From Aurantimonas coralicida DSM 14790 (GTDB lineage: Bacteria; Pseudomonadota; Alphaproteobacteria; Rhizobiales; Rhizobiaceae): a stretch of DNA of 64,000 nucleotides. Below the pieces are notes generated by a model that was not told the origin of the DNA, did not search any database, and was given only the letters and a program-made list of their open reading frames with translations. The translations under genes and the position numbers were made by a program. This document shows positions 36,566-49,100 of the stretch, in pieces; position 1 is the stretch's first letter, and every line of letters begins with the position of its first letter. The stretch is from the NCBI RefSeq assembly GCF_000421645.1, contig NZ_ATXK01000002.1, forward strand, positions 434,001 to 498,000, written 5' to 3'.

Positions 36566-37695
36566 TGGCCTTCGTTCTCGAACCGCGGCGTGAGCCGAGC
36601 CGGGCCATGATGCTGGCCGCCCCGGTGATCGCGGTCGCCCTTACCCTCGTCGTCGGTGCGCTGCTGTTCACGCTGCTCGGCCATAACGGCGCGCTGGCGG
36701 TCTACGAGATCTTCGTGCGGCCGCTGTTCAATCCCTATCGCTGGCAGGATCTGCTGGTGAAGGCCGCGCCGCTGGCGATCATCGCCACGGGCCTCGCCAT
36801 CGGCTTTCGCGCCAATGTCTGGAACATCGGCGCCGAGGGGCAGTACATTCTGGGCGGCCTCGCCGGCACCGGCATCGCGCTCGCCACGCTCGATCTCGAC
36901 GGCGGCTGGGTCCTGCCGCTGATGGTCGTCGCCGGCATCCTCGGCGGCATGGCCTGGGCGGCGGTGCCGGCCTTTCTCAAGACGCGGATGAACGTCAACG
37001 AGATCCTGTCGAGCCTGATGCTCAACTACGTGGCGATCCAGCTCCTGTATTATCTGATGCGCGGGCCGTGGAAGGACCCGATGGGCTTCAACTTCCCGCA
37101 GACGGCGATGTTCTCGGCGGCGCAGACGCTGCCCGTCGCCGTGCCGGGTACGCTGATCCATCTCGGCATCCCGATCGCCGCGGCGTTGGCGCTGACCGCC
37201 TGGTTCCTGATCGCCCGCTCGATAACCGGCTTCCAGATCCGCGTCGTCGGCCTTGCCCCGCGCGCGGCGCGCTATGGCGGCTTCCGGCAATCCTCCACCG
37301 TCTGGCTGGCGCTGATGGTCGGCGGCGGCATGGCCGGGCTTGCCGGCATCCTCGAGGCCAGCGGTCCCTTCGGGCAGATGGTCCCGCAATTTCCCACCGG
37401 CTACGGCTACACGGCGATCATCGTCGCCTTTCTCGGCCGGCTCAATCCGCTTGGCATCCTGCTCGCCGCACTCGTGCTGGCGCTGACCTATGTCGGCGGC
37501 GAAAGCGCCCAGACGGCGCTCGGCCTGCCATCGGCGGCCGCGGGCGTCTTCCAGGCAATGATGCTGTTCTTCCTGCTGGCGACGGACATTCTGGTGCGCT
37601 ACCGGCTGGCGTGGCGCCGGCCGGCCGCCGGCCATCCGCTGCCGGCGGCCGGCCAGGGCGCAACCAAGACCCGCGCGGAGGCCGCGACCGCATGA
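36565..37695 (+). CDS. BMP-family ABC transporter, permease 1
   Basis: This 376-residue inner-membrane permease of the nucleoside/branched-chain type has about nine helices. It carries GFRANVWNIGAEGQYILGG near residue 85 and the transporter loop TRMNVNEILSSLMLNYVA. The C-terminal 30 residues form a hydrophilic Ala/Gly-rich tail. It forms the channel with the next permease. It overlaps the ATPase gene by one base and the second permease by four. Confidence 0.92.
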   Translation: MAFVLEPRREPSRAMMLAAPVIAVALTLVVGALLFTLLGHNGALAVYEIFVRPLFNPYRWQDLLVKAAPLAIIATGLAIGFRANVWNIGAEGQYILGGLAGTGIALATLDLDGGWVLPLMVVAGILGGMAWAAVPAFLKTRMNVNEILSSLMLNYVAIQLLYYLMRGPWKDPMGFNFPQTAMFSAAQTLPVAVPGTLIHLGIPIAAALALTAWFLIARSITGFQIRVVGLAPRAARYGGFRQSSTVWLALMVGGGMAGLAGILEASGPFGQMVPQFPTGYGYTAIIVAFLGRLNPLGILLAALVLALTYVGGESAQTALGLPSAAAGVFQAMMLFFLLATDILVRYRLAWRRPAAGHPLPAAGQGATKTRAEAATA

Positions 37696-38618
37696 CCCTT
37701 GCGCTGTTCATCACCATCCTGATGACGGTCGCCGCCGCCGCGACCCCGCTGTTGATCGCGGCGCTCGGCGAACTCGTCGTCGAGAAGTCCGGCGTCCTCA
37801 ATCTCGGCGTCGAGGGCATGATGCTGATCGGCGCGGTCACCGGTTTTGCCGTGGCGTCGGTCACCGGCGTGCCGGCGGTCGGCGCAATCGCCGCCATGGG
37901 CGCAGGCGCGCTCGCGGCCCTGATCTTCGCCGTCCTGACCCTGAGCCTGATGGCCAACCAGGTCGCGACCGGACTGGCGCTGACGATCTTCGGCACCGGC
38001 GTCTCGGCGCTGCTCGGCGCACCCTATGTCGGCATCACCACGACGCCCCTCGGCCCGGTCTTTCCGGACGCGCTGGCGGCCGACCCGATCTGGCGGATAC
38101 TCTTCGGTCATTCGCCGCCGGTCTATGCGGGGCTTCTCCTGACGCTCGGCGTGTGGTGGTTCCTGAAACACAGCCGGCCGGGGCTGATCCTGCGCGCCGT
38201 CGGCGAGAGCGACAGCGCCGCCCATTCGATCGGCTATCCGGTGCTGAAGATCCGTTATCTGGCGGTGCTGTTCGGCGGCGCCATGGCCGGTCTCGGCGGC
38301 TGCTATTATTCGCTGGTGCTGACGCCGATGTGGGCCGAGCGACTGACCGCCGGGCGCGGCTGGATCGCCATCGCGCTGGTGGTCTTCGCCTCCTGGCGAC
38401 CGGGCCGGGTGCTCGCCGGGGCGTATCTCTTCGGCGCGGTGATCACGCTGGAGCTGCAGGCCAAGGCGGCCGGGCTCAATTTCTTCGCGCCCGAGCTTCT
38501 GGCGAGCCTTCCCTATCTGGCGACGGTGCTCGTCCTGGCAATCATTTCCGCCGGCCGGCGCGGGGCCGGTACGGCGGCGCCGGCCTGTCTCGGCCAACCC
38601 TTCAGGGCCAGTGCCTGA
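37692..38618 (+). CDS. BMP-family ABC transporter, permease 2
   Basis: The 308-residue permease shows the family signature GELVVEKSGVLNLGVEGMMLIGA near the N-terminus and SLMANQVATGLALTIFGTG further on, with about eight to nine membrane helices. It pairs with permease 1. The short C-terminal tail (ACLGQPFRASA) is nonconserved. It is separated from the binding-protein gene by 31 bases. Confidence 0.92.
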   Translation: MTLALFITILMTVAAAATPLLIAALGELVVEKSGVLNLGVEGMMLIGAVTGFAVASVTGVPAVGAIAAMGAGALAALIFAVLTLSLMANQVATGLALTIFGTGVSALLGAPYVGITTTPLGPVFPDALAADPIWRILFGHSPPVYAGLLLTLGVWWFLKHSRPGLILRAVGESDSAAHSIGYPVLKIRYLAVLFGGAMAGLGGCYYSLVLTPMWAERLTAGRGWIAIALVVFASWRPGRVLAGAYLFGAVITLELQAKAAGLNFFAPELLASLPYLATVLVLAIISAGRRGAGTAAPACLGQPFRASA

Positions 38619-38649
38619 ACCCGTTCACGAACACGAAAAGGAGTCCCAG

Positions 38650-39738
38650 ATGTTCGACACCACCAGACGCCGACTGATGGCCGGAGCCGTCGGGCTCGCC
38701 GCCACCGCAACCTTCGCCCTGCCGGCCTTCGCGCAGGACGGCAAGGACACCGTCAAGGCCGCCTTCGTCTATGTCGGTCCGATCGGCGATTTCGGCTGGA
38801 CCTACGCCCACGACCAGGGCCGCAAATATCTCGAGGAGAAGCTCGGCGACAAGGTCGAGACCTCCTATGTCGAGAACGTCGCAGAAGGCCCGGACGCCGA
38901 GCGCGTCATCCGCCAGCTCGCCCAGGAAGGCAACGACATCATCTTCACGACGTCGTTCGGCTTCATGAACCCGACCATCAAGGTGGCCAAGCAGTTCCCG
39001 GACGTGAAGTTCGAGCACGCGACCGGCTACCAGACCGGCTCGGACAACATGGGCCTGTACAATTCGCGCTTCTATCAGGGCCGCGCCGTGCTCGGCACGA
39101 TCGCCGGCATGATGTCGGAGACGGGCAAGGCCGGCTACATCGCCTCCTTCCCGATCCCCGAGGTGGTGATGGGCATCAACGCCTTCACCCTGGCGGCCCG
39201 CAAGGTCAATCCGGAGTTCACCACCCAGGTCGTCTGGGTCTCGTCCTGGTACGACCCGGCCAAGGAAGCCGACGCCGCCAAGGCGCTGCTGAGCCAGGGT
39301 GCCGACGTCATCACCCAGCACACCGACTCGCCGGCTCCGCTGCAGGCCGCCGAAGAGGCCGGCGCCATCGCCTTCGGCCAGGCCTGGGACATGACCAGCT
39401 TCGCGCCGAACGCCCACATGACCGCGATCGTCGACCAGTGGGGTCCCTATTACGTCAAGCGGGTCGAGGCGCTGCTGGACGGCACCTGGGAAGCCGACAA
39501 TGTCTGGCTCGGCATGGCCGAGGGCGAGGTCGAGATGGGCCCGTTCAACGACAAGATGCCCGATGATGTGAAGGCCGCCGCCCAGAAGATCGTCGACGAG
39601 ACCAAGGCCGGCAATTACGAGATCTTCACCGGACCGATCAAGGATCAGGCCGGCGAGGAGCGCGCTGCCGAGGGTGAGGTCATCCCCGACGGCGACCTCC
39701 TCAAGATGGATTGGTATGTCGAGGGCGTGCAGAACTGA
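38650..39738 (+). CDS. BMP-family ABC transporter, substrate-binding protein
   Basis: A 362-residue periplasmic binding protein of the basic-membrane-protein (PnrA-like) family. A Tat/Sec-like signal (TTRRRLMAGAVGLAA, ending ALPAFAQ) is followed by AAFVYVGPIGDFGWTYAHDQGR, AQEGNDIIFTTSFGFMNP and GADVITQHTDSPAPLQAAEEAG. The family binds purine nucleosides or related compounds. AAGGAG precedes the ATG. Its position after xdhABC and before puuD and guanine deaminase points to a purine base, urate or nucleoside as ligand, which is inference. Confidence 0.92.
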   Translation: MFDTTRRRLMAGAVGLAATATFALPAFAQDGKDTVKAAFVYVGPIGDFGWTYAHDQGRKYLEEKLGDKVETSYVENVAEGPDAERVIRQLAQEGNDIIFTTSFGFMNPTIKVAKQFPDVKFEHATGYQTGSDNMGLYNSRFYQGRAVLGTIAGMMSETGKAGYIASFPIPEVVMGINAFTLAARKVNPEFTTQVVWVSSWYDPAKEADAAKALLSQGADVITQHTDSPAPLQAAEEAGAIAFGQAWDMTSFAPNAHMTAIVDQWGPYYVKRVEALLDGTWEADNVWLGMAEGEVEMGPFNDKMPDDVKAAAQKIVDETKAGNYEIFTGPIKDQAGEERAAEGEVIPDGDLLKMDWYVEGVQN

Positions 39739-39754
39739 TCACGCCTTGAGTTGC

Positions 39755-39780
39755 GGAGCGGTCCCGTCGCGGACCGTTCC
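39755..39780 (+). terminator. Stem-loop after the binding-protein gene
   Basis: GGAGCGGTCC and GGACCGTTCC pair over ten bases (one G-U) around a 6-base loop, 16 bases after the stop. There is no T-run. It may be a partial terminator or a 3' stabiliser between the transporter genes and puuD. Confidence 0.5.
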
Positions 39781-39852
39781 GGCCAGCCTGTCGGCGGCGG
39801 AGCGTCCCTCTGGACCTTTCGCCGCCGTTTTCACGTAAGGGACGTTTCGCCG

Positions 39853-41115
39853 ATGTGGACCTATTTTGCCGAATGGCTGGGCTTCGCCGTGCGTTGGGTG
39901 CATGTGATCACCGCCATCGCGTGGATCGGCTCGTCCTTCTATTTCATCGCCCTCGATCTCGGCCTCAGGCGCTCGCGGCAACTGCCGGAAGGCGTCGGCG
40001 GCGAGGCCTGGCAGGTGCATGGCGGCGGCTTCTACCATGTGCAGAAATACATGGTCGCGCCGGGCCACATGCCCGAGGATCTGACCTGGTTCAAATGGGA
40101 GAGCTACGCCACCTGGCTGTCGGGGGCGGCCCTCCTGTTCCTGGTCTATTACGTCGGGGCCGAGCTCTATCTGATCGACCCGAGCCGCGCCGACCTGCCG
40201 GTCTGGGGCGCGACGGCCATCGGTATCGGCGGACTGGCGCTTGGCTGGCTGGTCTATGACGGGCTCTGCAAGTCGCCGCTGAAGAACAACGACACGGCGC
40301 TGCTGGCGGCGCTGTTCGTCTATGTGGTGCTGGCGAGCTATCTCTTCGCGCAGGTGTTTTCCGGCCGCGGCGCCATGCTCCACACCGGCGCGATGATCGC
40401 GACGATCATGACCGCCAACGTCTTCCTGACCATCATCCCGAACCAGACCATCGTCGTCGCCGACCTCAAGGCCGGGCGCACGCCGGAGGCGCGGCTTGGC
40501 AAGGAGGCCAAGCAGCGCTCGCTGCACAACAACTACCTGACCCTGCCGGTCATCTTCCTGATGCTGTCGAACCACTACCCGCTGGCCTTCGCCACCGAGT
40601 GGAACTGGGCGATCGCCGGGCTGGTGCTCCTCATCGGTGCGGTGATCCGGCATTTCTTCAACACCATGCATGCGACCGGCCGGCAGCTCTGGTGGTGCTG
40701 GGCCGTCGCCGGCGTGCTGTTTGCCGCCGTCATCACTTTGTCCGGTGCGCCCGGCTGGAGCAACGAACCCGCTGCCGCCGAGGAGGGCGCCGGCCGCCGC
40801 TGGGACGGCGACCCGCAGCTGGCGCTGGCGGCCTCGCCCCATTTCGAGGACGCGCAGGCCATCGTCATGGCGCGCTGCTCCATGTGCCATGCCGACGAAC
40901 CGCTCTGGCCCGGCATCGGCCACGCGCCCGGCAATGTGCGGCTGGAGACGGCCGACGAGATCATCCACTTCGCGCCGCTGATCGAGCGGCAGGCGGTGCG
41001 CAGCCATGCCATGCCGCCCGGCAACGTCACCGGTCTCGAGCCGGCCGAGCGCGAGACGCTGGCGGCCTGGATCGCCTCGGGTTCCGGCCTCTACGTGGCA
41101 GGAGCCTCACGGTGA
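39853..41115 (+). CDS. puuD: Urate hydroxylase PuuD (membrane, cytochrome c type)
   Basis: The 420-residue protein has eight predicted membrane helices (WVHVITAIAWIGSSFYFIALDLGLR at the start, AMLHTGAMIATIMTANVF, NNYLTLPVIFLMLSNHYP). A C-terminal cytochrome c domain with one CxxCH (ARCSMCHADEPLWPG) follows. PuuD converts urate to 5-hydroxyisourate and passes electrons to the respiratory chain, without producing hydrogen peroxide. AAGGGACG lies before the ATG. The stop overlaps the GTG of guanine deaminase. No soluble uricase is encoded in the window, so this would be the urate-oxidising step. Confidence 0.93.
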   Translation: MWTYFAEWLGFAVRWVHVITAIAWIGSSFYFIALDLGLRRSRQLPEGVGGEAWQVHGGGFYHVQKYMVAPGHMPEDLTWFKWESYATWLSGAALLFLVYYVGAELYLIDPSRADLPVWGATAIGIGGLALGWLVYDGLCKSPLKNNDTALLAALFVYVVLASYLFAQVFSGRGAMLHTGAMIATIMTANVFLTIIPNQTIVVADLKAGRTPEARLGKEAKQRSLHNNYLTLPVIFLMLSNHYPLAFATEWNWAIAGLVLLIGAVIRHFFNTMHATGRQLWWCWAVAGVLFAAVITLSGAPGWSNEPAAAEEGAGRRWDGDPQLALAASPHFEDAQAIVMARCSMCHADEPLWPGIGHAPGNVRLETADEIIHFAPLIERQAVRSHAMPPGNVTGLEPAERETLAAWIASGSGLYVAGASR

Positions 41116-42503
41116 AGCGCCCCGGTGGCGGCACCGCGCTCCGGGCGCGGCTTCTGTGGTTCGACGCCGATCCGGCCGAGGAGGGCGAGGCGCGTGCCGT
41201 GCGCTATGTCGCGGACGGCATCGTCGTCGTAGAGAACGGCGTCATCCGCGAGGTGGGCGAGGCAGCCGATATCCTGCGCCGGTTGTCGCCCGACACGACC
41301 CTCGTCGACCACCGTCCGCATCTGCTGATGCCGGGCTTCATCGACCCGCACCTGCACATGCCCCAGACCCAGGTCATCGCCTCCTATGGCACCGAACTGA
41401 TGGAATGGCTGGCGAAATACACCTTCCCGGAGGAAAGCCGCTACGGCGATCCGGTCGTCGCCGAGGCCGCCTCGCGCTTCCTCTTCGACGAATTGCTGGC
41501 CAACGGCACCACCACCGCCGGGGTCTATTGCACCAGCCATCCCGAAAGCGTCGACGCCTTCTTCGCCGAGGCCGGGCGGCGCGGCATGCGCATGGTCGCC
41601 GGCAAGGTGATGATGGACCGCAACGCCCCCGCGGCGCTGCTCGACACGGCCGAGACCGGCTACCAGCAGTCCAAGGCGCTGATCGAGCGCTGGCATGGCA
41701 AGGGCCGGCTCGACTATGCCATCACGCCGCGCTTCGCGCCGACCTCCACCGAGGCGCAGCTGGAAGCCTGCGAGACGCTGGCGGGCGAGTATCCCGAGCT
41801 GCATATCCAGACGCATTTGTCCGAGAACGCCGCCGAGATCGCCTTCGTGCGCGAGGCGTTCGCCTGGTCGAAGGACTATACCGAGGTCTACGAGCGCTAC
41901 GGCCTCGTGCGGCCCAAGGCGATGTTCGGCCATTGCATCCATCTGTCCGAGCGCGAACGCGGCGCCCTGGCGGCGGGCGGGGCGACGGCGGTGTTCTGCC
42001 CGACCTCGAACCTGTTCCTTGGCTCCGGCCTGTTCGATCTCGCCGGCATGCGCGAGGCCGGTATCCTTTCCGGCATCGCGACCGATATCGGCGGCGGCAC
42101 CAGCTATTCCATGCTGCGGACCGCATCCGAAGGCTACAAGGTGCTCGCCCTTGCCGGCCAGCGTCTGCCGGCCTTCGACGCCTTCCATATGCTGACCGCC
42201 GGCAATGCGGCCGCCATGGGCCTCGACAATCGCATCGGCCGGATCGCGCCGGGCATGGAGGCCGATTTCGTCGTTCTCGACAGCCACGCGACCGCCGCCA
42301 TGCGCCGGCGCATGGAGCGGGTCGAGACGCTGGAGGAGGAGCTCTTCGCGCTGATCGTGCTCGGCGACGACCGGGCGACGGTGGCGACCTATGTCGAGGG
42401 TCGCCGCGCCTATGACCGGGCGCTGCCCGCACGCACCCTACCGCCGCGCGCCGATCCGGCGCTGATGCCCGCAACCGGCAGCCAGGGCGAGGCACCACAG
42501 TGA
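41112..42503 (+). CDS. guaD: Guanine deaminase
   Basis: This 463-residue amidohydrolase converts guanine to xanthine and ammonia. The metal motif PGFIDPHLHMPQTQVIASYG is typical of guanine deaminase; further motifs are HIQTHLSENAAEI, FGHCIHL, FCPTSNLFLGSGLF and the late Asp in GIATDIGGGTSYSML. The GTG start overlaps the puuD stop (GTGA). Its product is the substrate of XdhAB encoded upstream. Confidence 0.94.
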   Translation: MKRPGGGTALRARLLWFDADPAEEGEARAVRYVADGIVVVENGVIREVGEAADILRRLSPDTTLVDHRPHLLMPGFIDPHLHMPQTQVIASYGTELMEWLAKYTFPEESRYGDPVVAEAASRFLFDELLANGTTTAGVYCTSHPESVDAFFAEAGRRGMRMVAGKVMMDRNAPAALLDTAETGYQQSKALIERWHGKGRLDYAITPRFAPTSTEAQLEACETLAGEYPELHIQTHLSENAAEIAFVREAFAWSKDYTEVYERYGLVRPKAMFGHCIHLSERERGALAAGGATAVFCPTSNLFLGSGLFDLAGMREAGILSGIATDIGGGTSYSMLRTASEGYKVLALAGQRLPAFDAFHMLTAGNAAAMGLDNRIGRIAPGMEADFVVLDSHATAAMRRRMERVETLEEELFALIVLGDDRATVATYVEGRRAYDRALPARTLPPRADPALMPATGSQGEAPQ

Positions 42504-42645
42504 GCGCATGGTTCGGGGGCCGCGCAACCGGCTGAAATTGCTGGCTGCACCATAAAAGTCGCTGCAATGCCGCGACATGACGCCATTGCCGTCTATCTCT
42601 TCTCCAGACCATGCCGCCCGGGCGGCGCTGGAGAAGGAACATCGG

Positions 42646-43494
42646 ATGCGACTAGTACGATACGGCGAGGCCGGCAACGAGAAGCCGGGACTGATCGACG
42701 ACGATCACGTGCTGCGGGATCTGTCGGAGGATGTCGGCGACATCGCCGGCGAATTCCTCGGCCGGGCCCAGATGGAGCGAATCCGGGCGATTGATCCCAA
42801 GAGCCTCGCCAAGGCCGACCCGTCGCACCGCATCGGCTCGCCCGTCGGCCGCGTCGGCAATTTCATCGCGGTCGGGCTCAACTACAGCGACCACGCCAAG
42901 GAGACCGGCGCCGACATCCCGAAGGAGCCGATCCTTTTCAACAAGGCACCCTCCTGCATCGTCGGTCCCCATGACGACGTCGTCGTGCCGCGCGGCTCCG
43001 ACAAGCTCGACTGGGAGGTCGAGATCGCCGTCGTGATCGGCGACGAGGCCAGCTACGTCTCGGAGGCCGATGCGATGGATCACGTCGCCGGCTTCTGCCT
43101 CTGCCACGACGTTTCCGAGCGCAGCTTCCAGATCGAGCGCGGCGGCCAGTGGATGAAGGGCAAGAGTGCCCCGACCTTCGGCCCGCTCGGCCCCTGGCTG
43201 GTGACGCCCGACACGCTGGGCGACCCGCAGGCCGTCGATCTCTGGCTCGACGTCAATGGCGAGCGCATGCAGACCGGCTCCACCGCGACGATGATCTTCG
43301 GGGTCCGCACGCTGGTCTCGTACATCTCGCAGTTCATGCGGCTGATGCCCGGCGACGTCATCACCACCGGCACGCCGCCCGGTGTCGGCATGGGAATGAA
43401 GCCGCCGGTCTTCCTGAAGCCGGGCGATATCGTCACCCTGGGCGGCACCCATCTGGGCGAGCAGCGTCAGACCGTCCGCGCCGCCACCGCCTGA
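42646..43494 (+). CDS. Fumarylacetoacetate hydrolase family protein
   Basis: A 282-residue FAH-family enzyme. Motifs include FIAVGLNYSDHAKETGADIP, the metal ligands in LDWEVEIAVVIG (E and E) with the Asp in CHDVSERSFQ, and ITTGTPPGVGMGM. Such enzymes cleave C-C bonds of beta-diketones or act on 2,4-diketo-3-deoxy-sugar acids; database entries sometimes call them ureidoglycolate lyases, but a true AllA is present here. GAGAAGGA precedes the ATG. It lies 142 bases after guaD with its own possible promoter and is followed by a strong hairpin. Confidence 0.88.
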   Translation: MRLVRYGEAGNEKPGLIDDDHVLRDLSEDVGDIAGEFLGRAQMERIRAIDPKSLAKADPSHRIGSPVGRVGNFIAVGLNYSDHAKETGADIPKEPILFNKAPSCIVGPHDDVVVPRGSDKLDWEVEIAVVIGDEASYVSEADAMDHVAGFCLCHDVSERSFQIERGGQWMKGKSAPTFGPLGPWLVTPDTLGDPQAVDLWLDVNGERMQTGSTATMIFGVRTLVSYISQFMRLMPGDVITTGTPPGVGMGMKPPVFLKPGDIVTLGGTHLGEQRQTVRAATA

Positions 43495-43499
43495 GCGGA

Positions 43500-43533
43500 C
43501 CGTCCCGCCTGCAACGGATGCGGGGCGGGACGG
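43500..43533 (+). terminator. Terminator-like hairpin after the FAH gene
   Basis: CCGTCCCGCC and GGCGGGACGG form a perfect 10-base stem with a 14-base loop, starting six bases after the stop codon. It probably ends the purine gene block and separates it from the glgE operon. No T-tract follows. Confidence 0.65.
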
Positions 43534-43708
43534 AACATTGCGCCTGCGGGCGGCTTTCTTCTTCGACGGCGGCGCTGCCCGGTCGCTTTGCCGTCACCGC
43601 GAAAGGAACCGCGGAAGAGGGGATCGATACCGCACCGGGCGCGTTTGTCGACTTCGATGCCGCCCTGACGTTCCGGGGAACGGCTTTCCGATCTGGGGAA
43701 GGATTTTC

Positions 43709-45748
43709 ATGGCCAAGGCAGTCCAGCCCGCGCGCGCATCCCGTACGTCCCGCAAGGCGGCAGAGGCTCCGACCGGCGAGGCGGCCCTCCTGGCGCTCGC
43801 GCAGAACCGCATCGCGATCGAGACGGTCACCCCGGAAATCGATGGCGGGCGTTTCGCGGTGAAGCGGCTGGAAGGCGAACCGCTGGTCGTCGAGGCAGAC
43901 GTCTTTTCCGATGGCCATGACAAGATCGCCGCTGCCGTCATCTACGGGCCGGCCGATGCCGAGGACTGGGACGAGACCCCGCTGATCTTCGTCGAGAACG
44001 ATCGCTGGTCGGCCGAGATCGTCTTCGAGAAGCCGGGCCCGTATCGCTTCTCGGTCATTGCCTGGCGCGATCTGCACGCGACGTGGCGCGACGAGGCGAA
44101 GAAGAAGCGCGATGCCGGCAAGCTGACCGATCTGGAACTGACCGAGGGGCGCGAACTGGTTCGCGCGGCCCGCGAGTCCGGCCGGGGCACCGGGGCGCAG
44201 CAGGACGGGATCTTGCGGCTGCACGAGAAGCTTGAAGCGTTGCAGGCCAAGGGCGACGCCGACGGCCAGTATCATCTGCTGCAGGACCCCGAGACGATCG
44301 CGCTGCTGGCCGTCGCCGGACAGCGCACCAACCTCTCGCGCTATCCGGGCAACGTCCCGGTCTGGGTGGATCGCACGGCGGCGGGCTTTTCCGCCTGGTA
44401 CGAGCTGTTCCCGCGCTCCCAGTCCGGCGATGTCGATCGCCACGGGACCTTCGACGACGTCATCGACCGGCTGCCCGACATTCAGGAAATGGGCTTCGAC
44501 GTCCTCTATTTCCCGCCGATCCATCCCATTGGCACCGCCAACCGCAAGGGTCGCAACAACACCCTGACGCCCAGCCCCACCGATCCCGGCAGCCCATATG
44601 CCATCGGTTCGCCCGAGGGCGGCCACGACGCGATCCACCCGGAGCTCGGCAATTTCGAGGATTTCGCCCGGCTGGTCTCGCGGGCGCGCGACCACGGGCT
44701 TGAGGTCGCCATCGACTTCGCCATCCAGTGCTCGCCCGACCATCCATGGATCAGGGAGCATCCGGAGTGGTTCGACTGGCGGCCGGACGGGACGATCAAA
44801 TACGCCGAGAACCCGCCGAAGAAGTACGAGGACATCGTCAACGTCCATTTCTACCGCGGCGCGCTGCCGTCGATCTGGTACGCCCTGCGCGACATCGTGC
44901 TGTTCTGGCTGGACAAGGGCGTGCGGATCTTCCGCGTCGACAATCCGCACACCAAGCCGTTTCCCTTCTGGGAGTGGATGATCGCCGAGGTGCGCCGTGT
45001 CGATCCCGGCGCGATCTTCCTCGCCGAGGCCTTCACCCGGCCCAAGGTGATGAAGCGGCTTGCCAAGGTCGGCTACAACCAGTCCTATTCCTACTTCACC
45101 TGGCGCAACACCAAGGCGGAGCTGGCCGAATATCTGACCGAACTGACGCAGGAAGAATGCGCCGAGTACATGCGGCCAAATTTCTTCGTCAACACGCCGG
45201 ACATCAACCCGGTCTATCTGCAGGTCAGCGGCCGCCCCGGCTTCCAGATCCGGCTGGCGCTGGCGGCTTCGCTCGGCGGCAATTACGGCGTCTATTCCGG
45301 CTTCGAGCTGTGCGAATTCCTGCCCGTGCCGGGCAAGGAAGAATATCTCAACTCCGAGAAATACGAGATCCGCGCCTTCGACTGGAAGGCCGAGGGCAAC
45401 ATCCGCGAGGACATCGCCTTCTTCAACCGGATCCGCCGCGAGGAGCCGGCGCTGCAGGATTTCCGCAGCCTCGCCTTCTACAATTTCTGGAACGACCAGG
45501 TCCTCTATTACGGCAAGCGGACGCAGGATCGCTCCTCCTTCCTGCTGTTCCTCGTCAATCTCGATCCGCATTCGGCGCAGGGCGGTCATTTCGAGGTGCC
45601 GATGTGGGAGCTCGGATTGCCCGACGACGGCACGGTCCGGGTCACCGACATGGTCGACGGACGCGAGTTCGCCTGGCACGGCAAGATCCAGCACTGGTGG
45701 CTGAATCCGCAGGAACGGCCTTACGCGGTCTTCAAGATCTCACGCTGA
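43709..45748 (+). CDS. glgE: Maltose-1-phosphate maltosyltransferase GlgE
   Basis: The 679-residue GH13_3 enzyme extends alpha-1,4-glucans using maltose 1-phosphate. The nucleophile is D411 in FRVDNPHTKPFPFWEW and the acid/base E440 in FLAEAFTRPKVM; the N-terminal domain is involved in dimerisation in characterised GlgE. Other family segments are YFPPIHPIGTANRKGRNN and GSPYAIGSPEGGHDAIHPELG. GGGGAAGGA precedes the ATG at 43709; the frame is open further upstream but not protein-like. It is the first gene of glgE-treS/mak-glgB. Confidence 0.95.
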   Translation: MAKAVQPARASRTSRKAAEAPTGEAALLALAQNRIAIETVTPEIDGGRFAVKRLEGEPLVVEADVFSDGHDKIAAAVIYGPADAEDWDETPLIFVENDRWSAEIVFEKPGPYRFSVIAWRDLHATWRDEAKKKRDAGKLTDLELTEGRELVRAARESGRGTGAQQDGILRLHEKLEALQAKGDADGQYHLLQDPETIALLAVAGQRTNLSRYPGNVPVWVDRTAAGFSAWYELFPRSQSGDVDRHGTFDDVIDRLPDIQEMGFDVLYFPPIHPIGTANRKGRNNTLTPSPTDPGSPYAIGSPEGGHDAIHPELGNFEDFARLVSRARDHGLEVAIDFAIQCSPDHPWIREHPEWFDWRPDGTIKYAENPPKKYEDIVNVHFYRGALPSIWYALRDIVLFWLDKGVRIFRVDNPHTKPFPFWEWMIAEVRRVDPGAIFLAEAFTRPKVMKRLAKVGYNQSYSYFTWRNTKAELAEYLTELTQEECAEYMRPNFFVNTPDINPVYLQVSGRPGFQIRLALAASLGGNYGVYSGFELCEFLPVPGKEEYLNSEKYEIRAFDWKAEGNIREDIAFFNRIRREEPALQDFRSLAFYNFWNDQVLYYGKRTQDRSSFLLFLVNLDPHSAQGGHFEVPMWELGLPDDGTVRVTDMVDGREFAWHGKIQHWWLNPQERPYAVFKISR

Positions 45749-45776
45749 CACCAATCTTTCGGGAAGCAGCCTCTCC

Positions 45777-49096
<3,320 letters not shown>

Positions 49097-49100
<4 letters not shown>

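Noticed and set aside
42646-43494. Naming the FAH-family gene ureidoglycolate lyase
   Set aside because: A true AllA is present at 25955-26461, and FAH-family proteins are often mislabelled this way.
43433-45694. Minus-strand frame of about 753 codons over glgE
   Set aside because: GlgE has its full catalytic set on the plus strand; this frame is a shadow.
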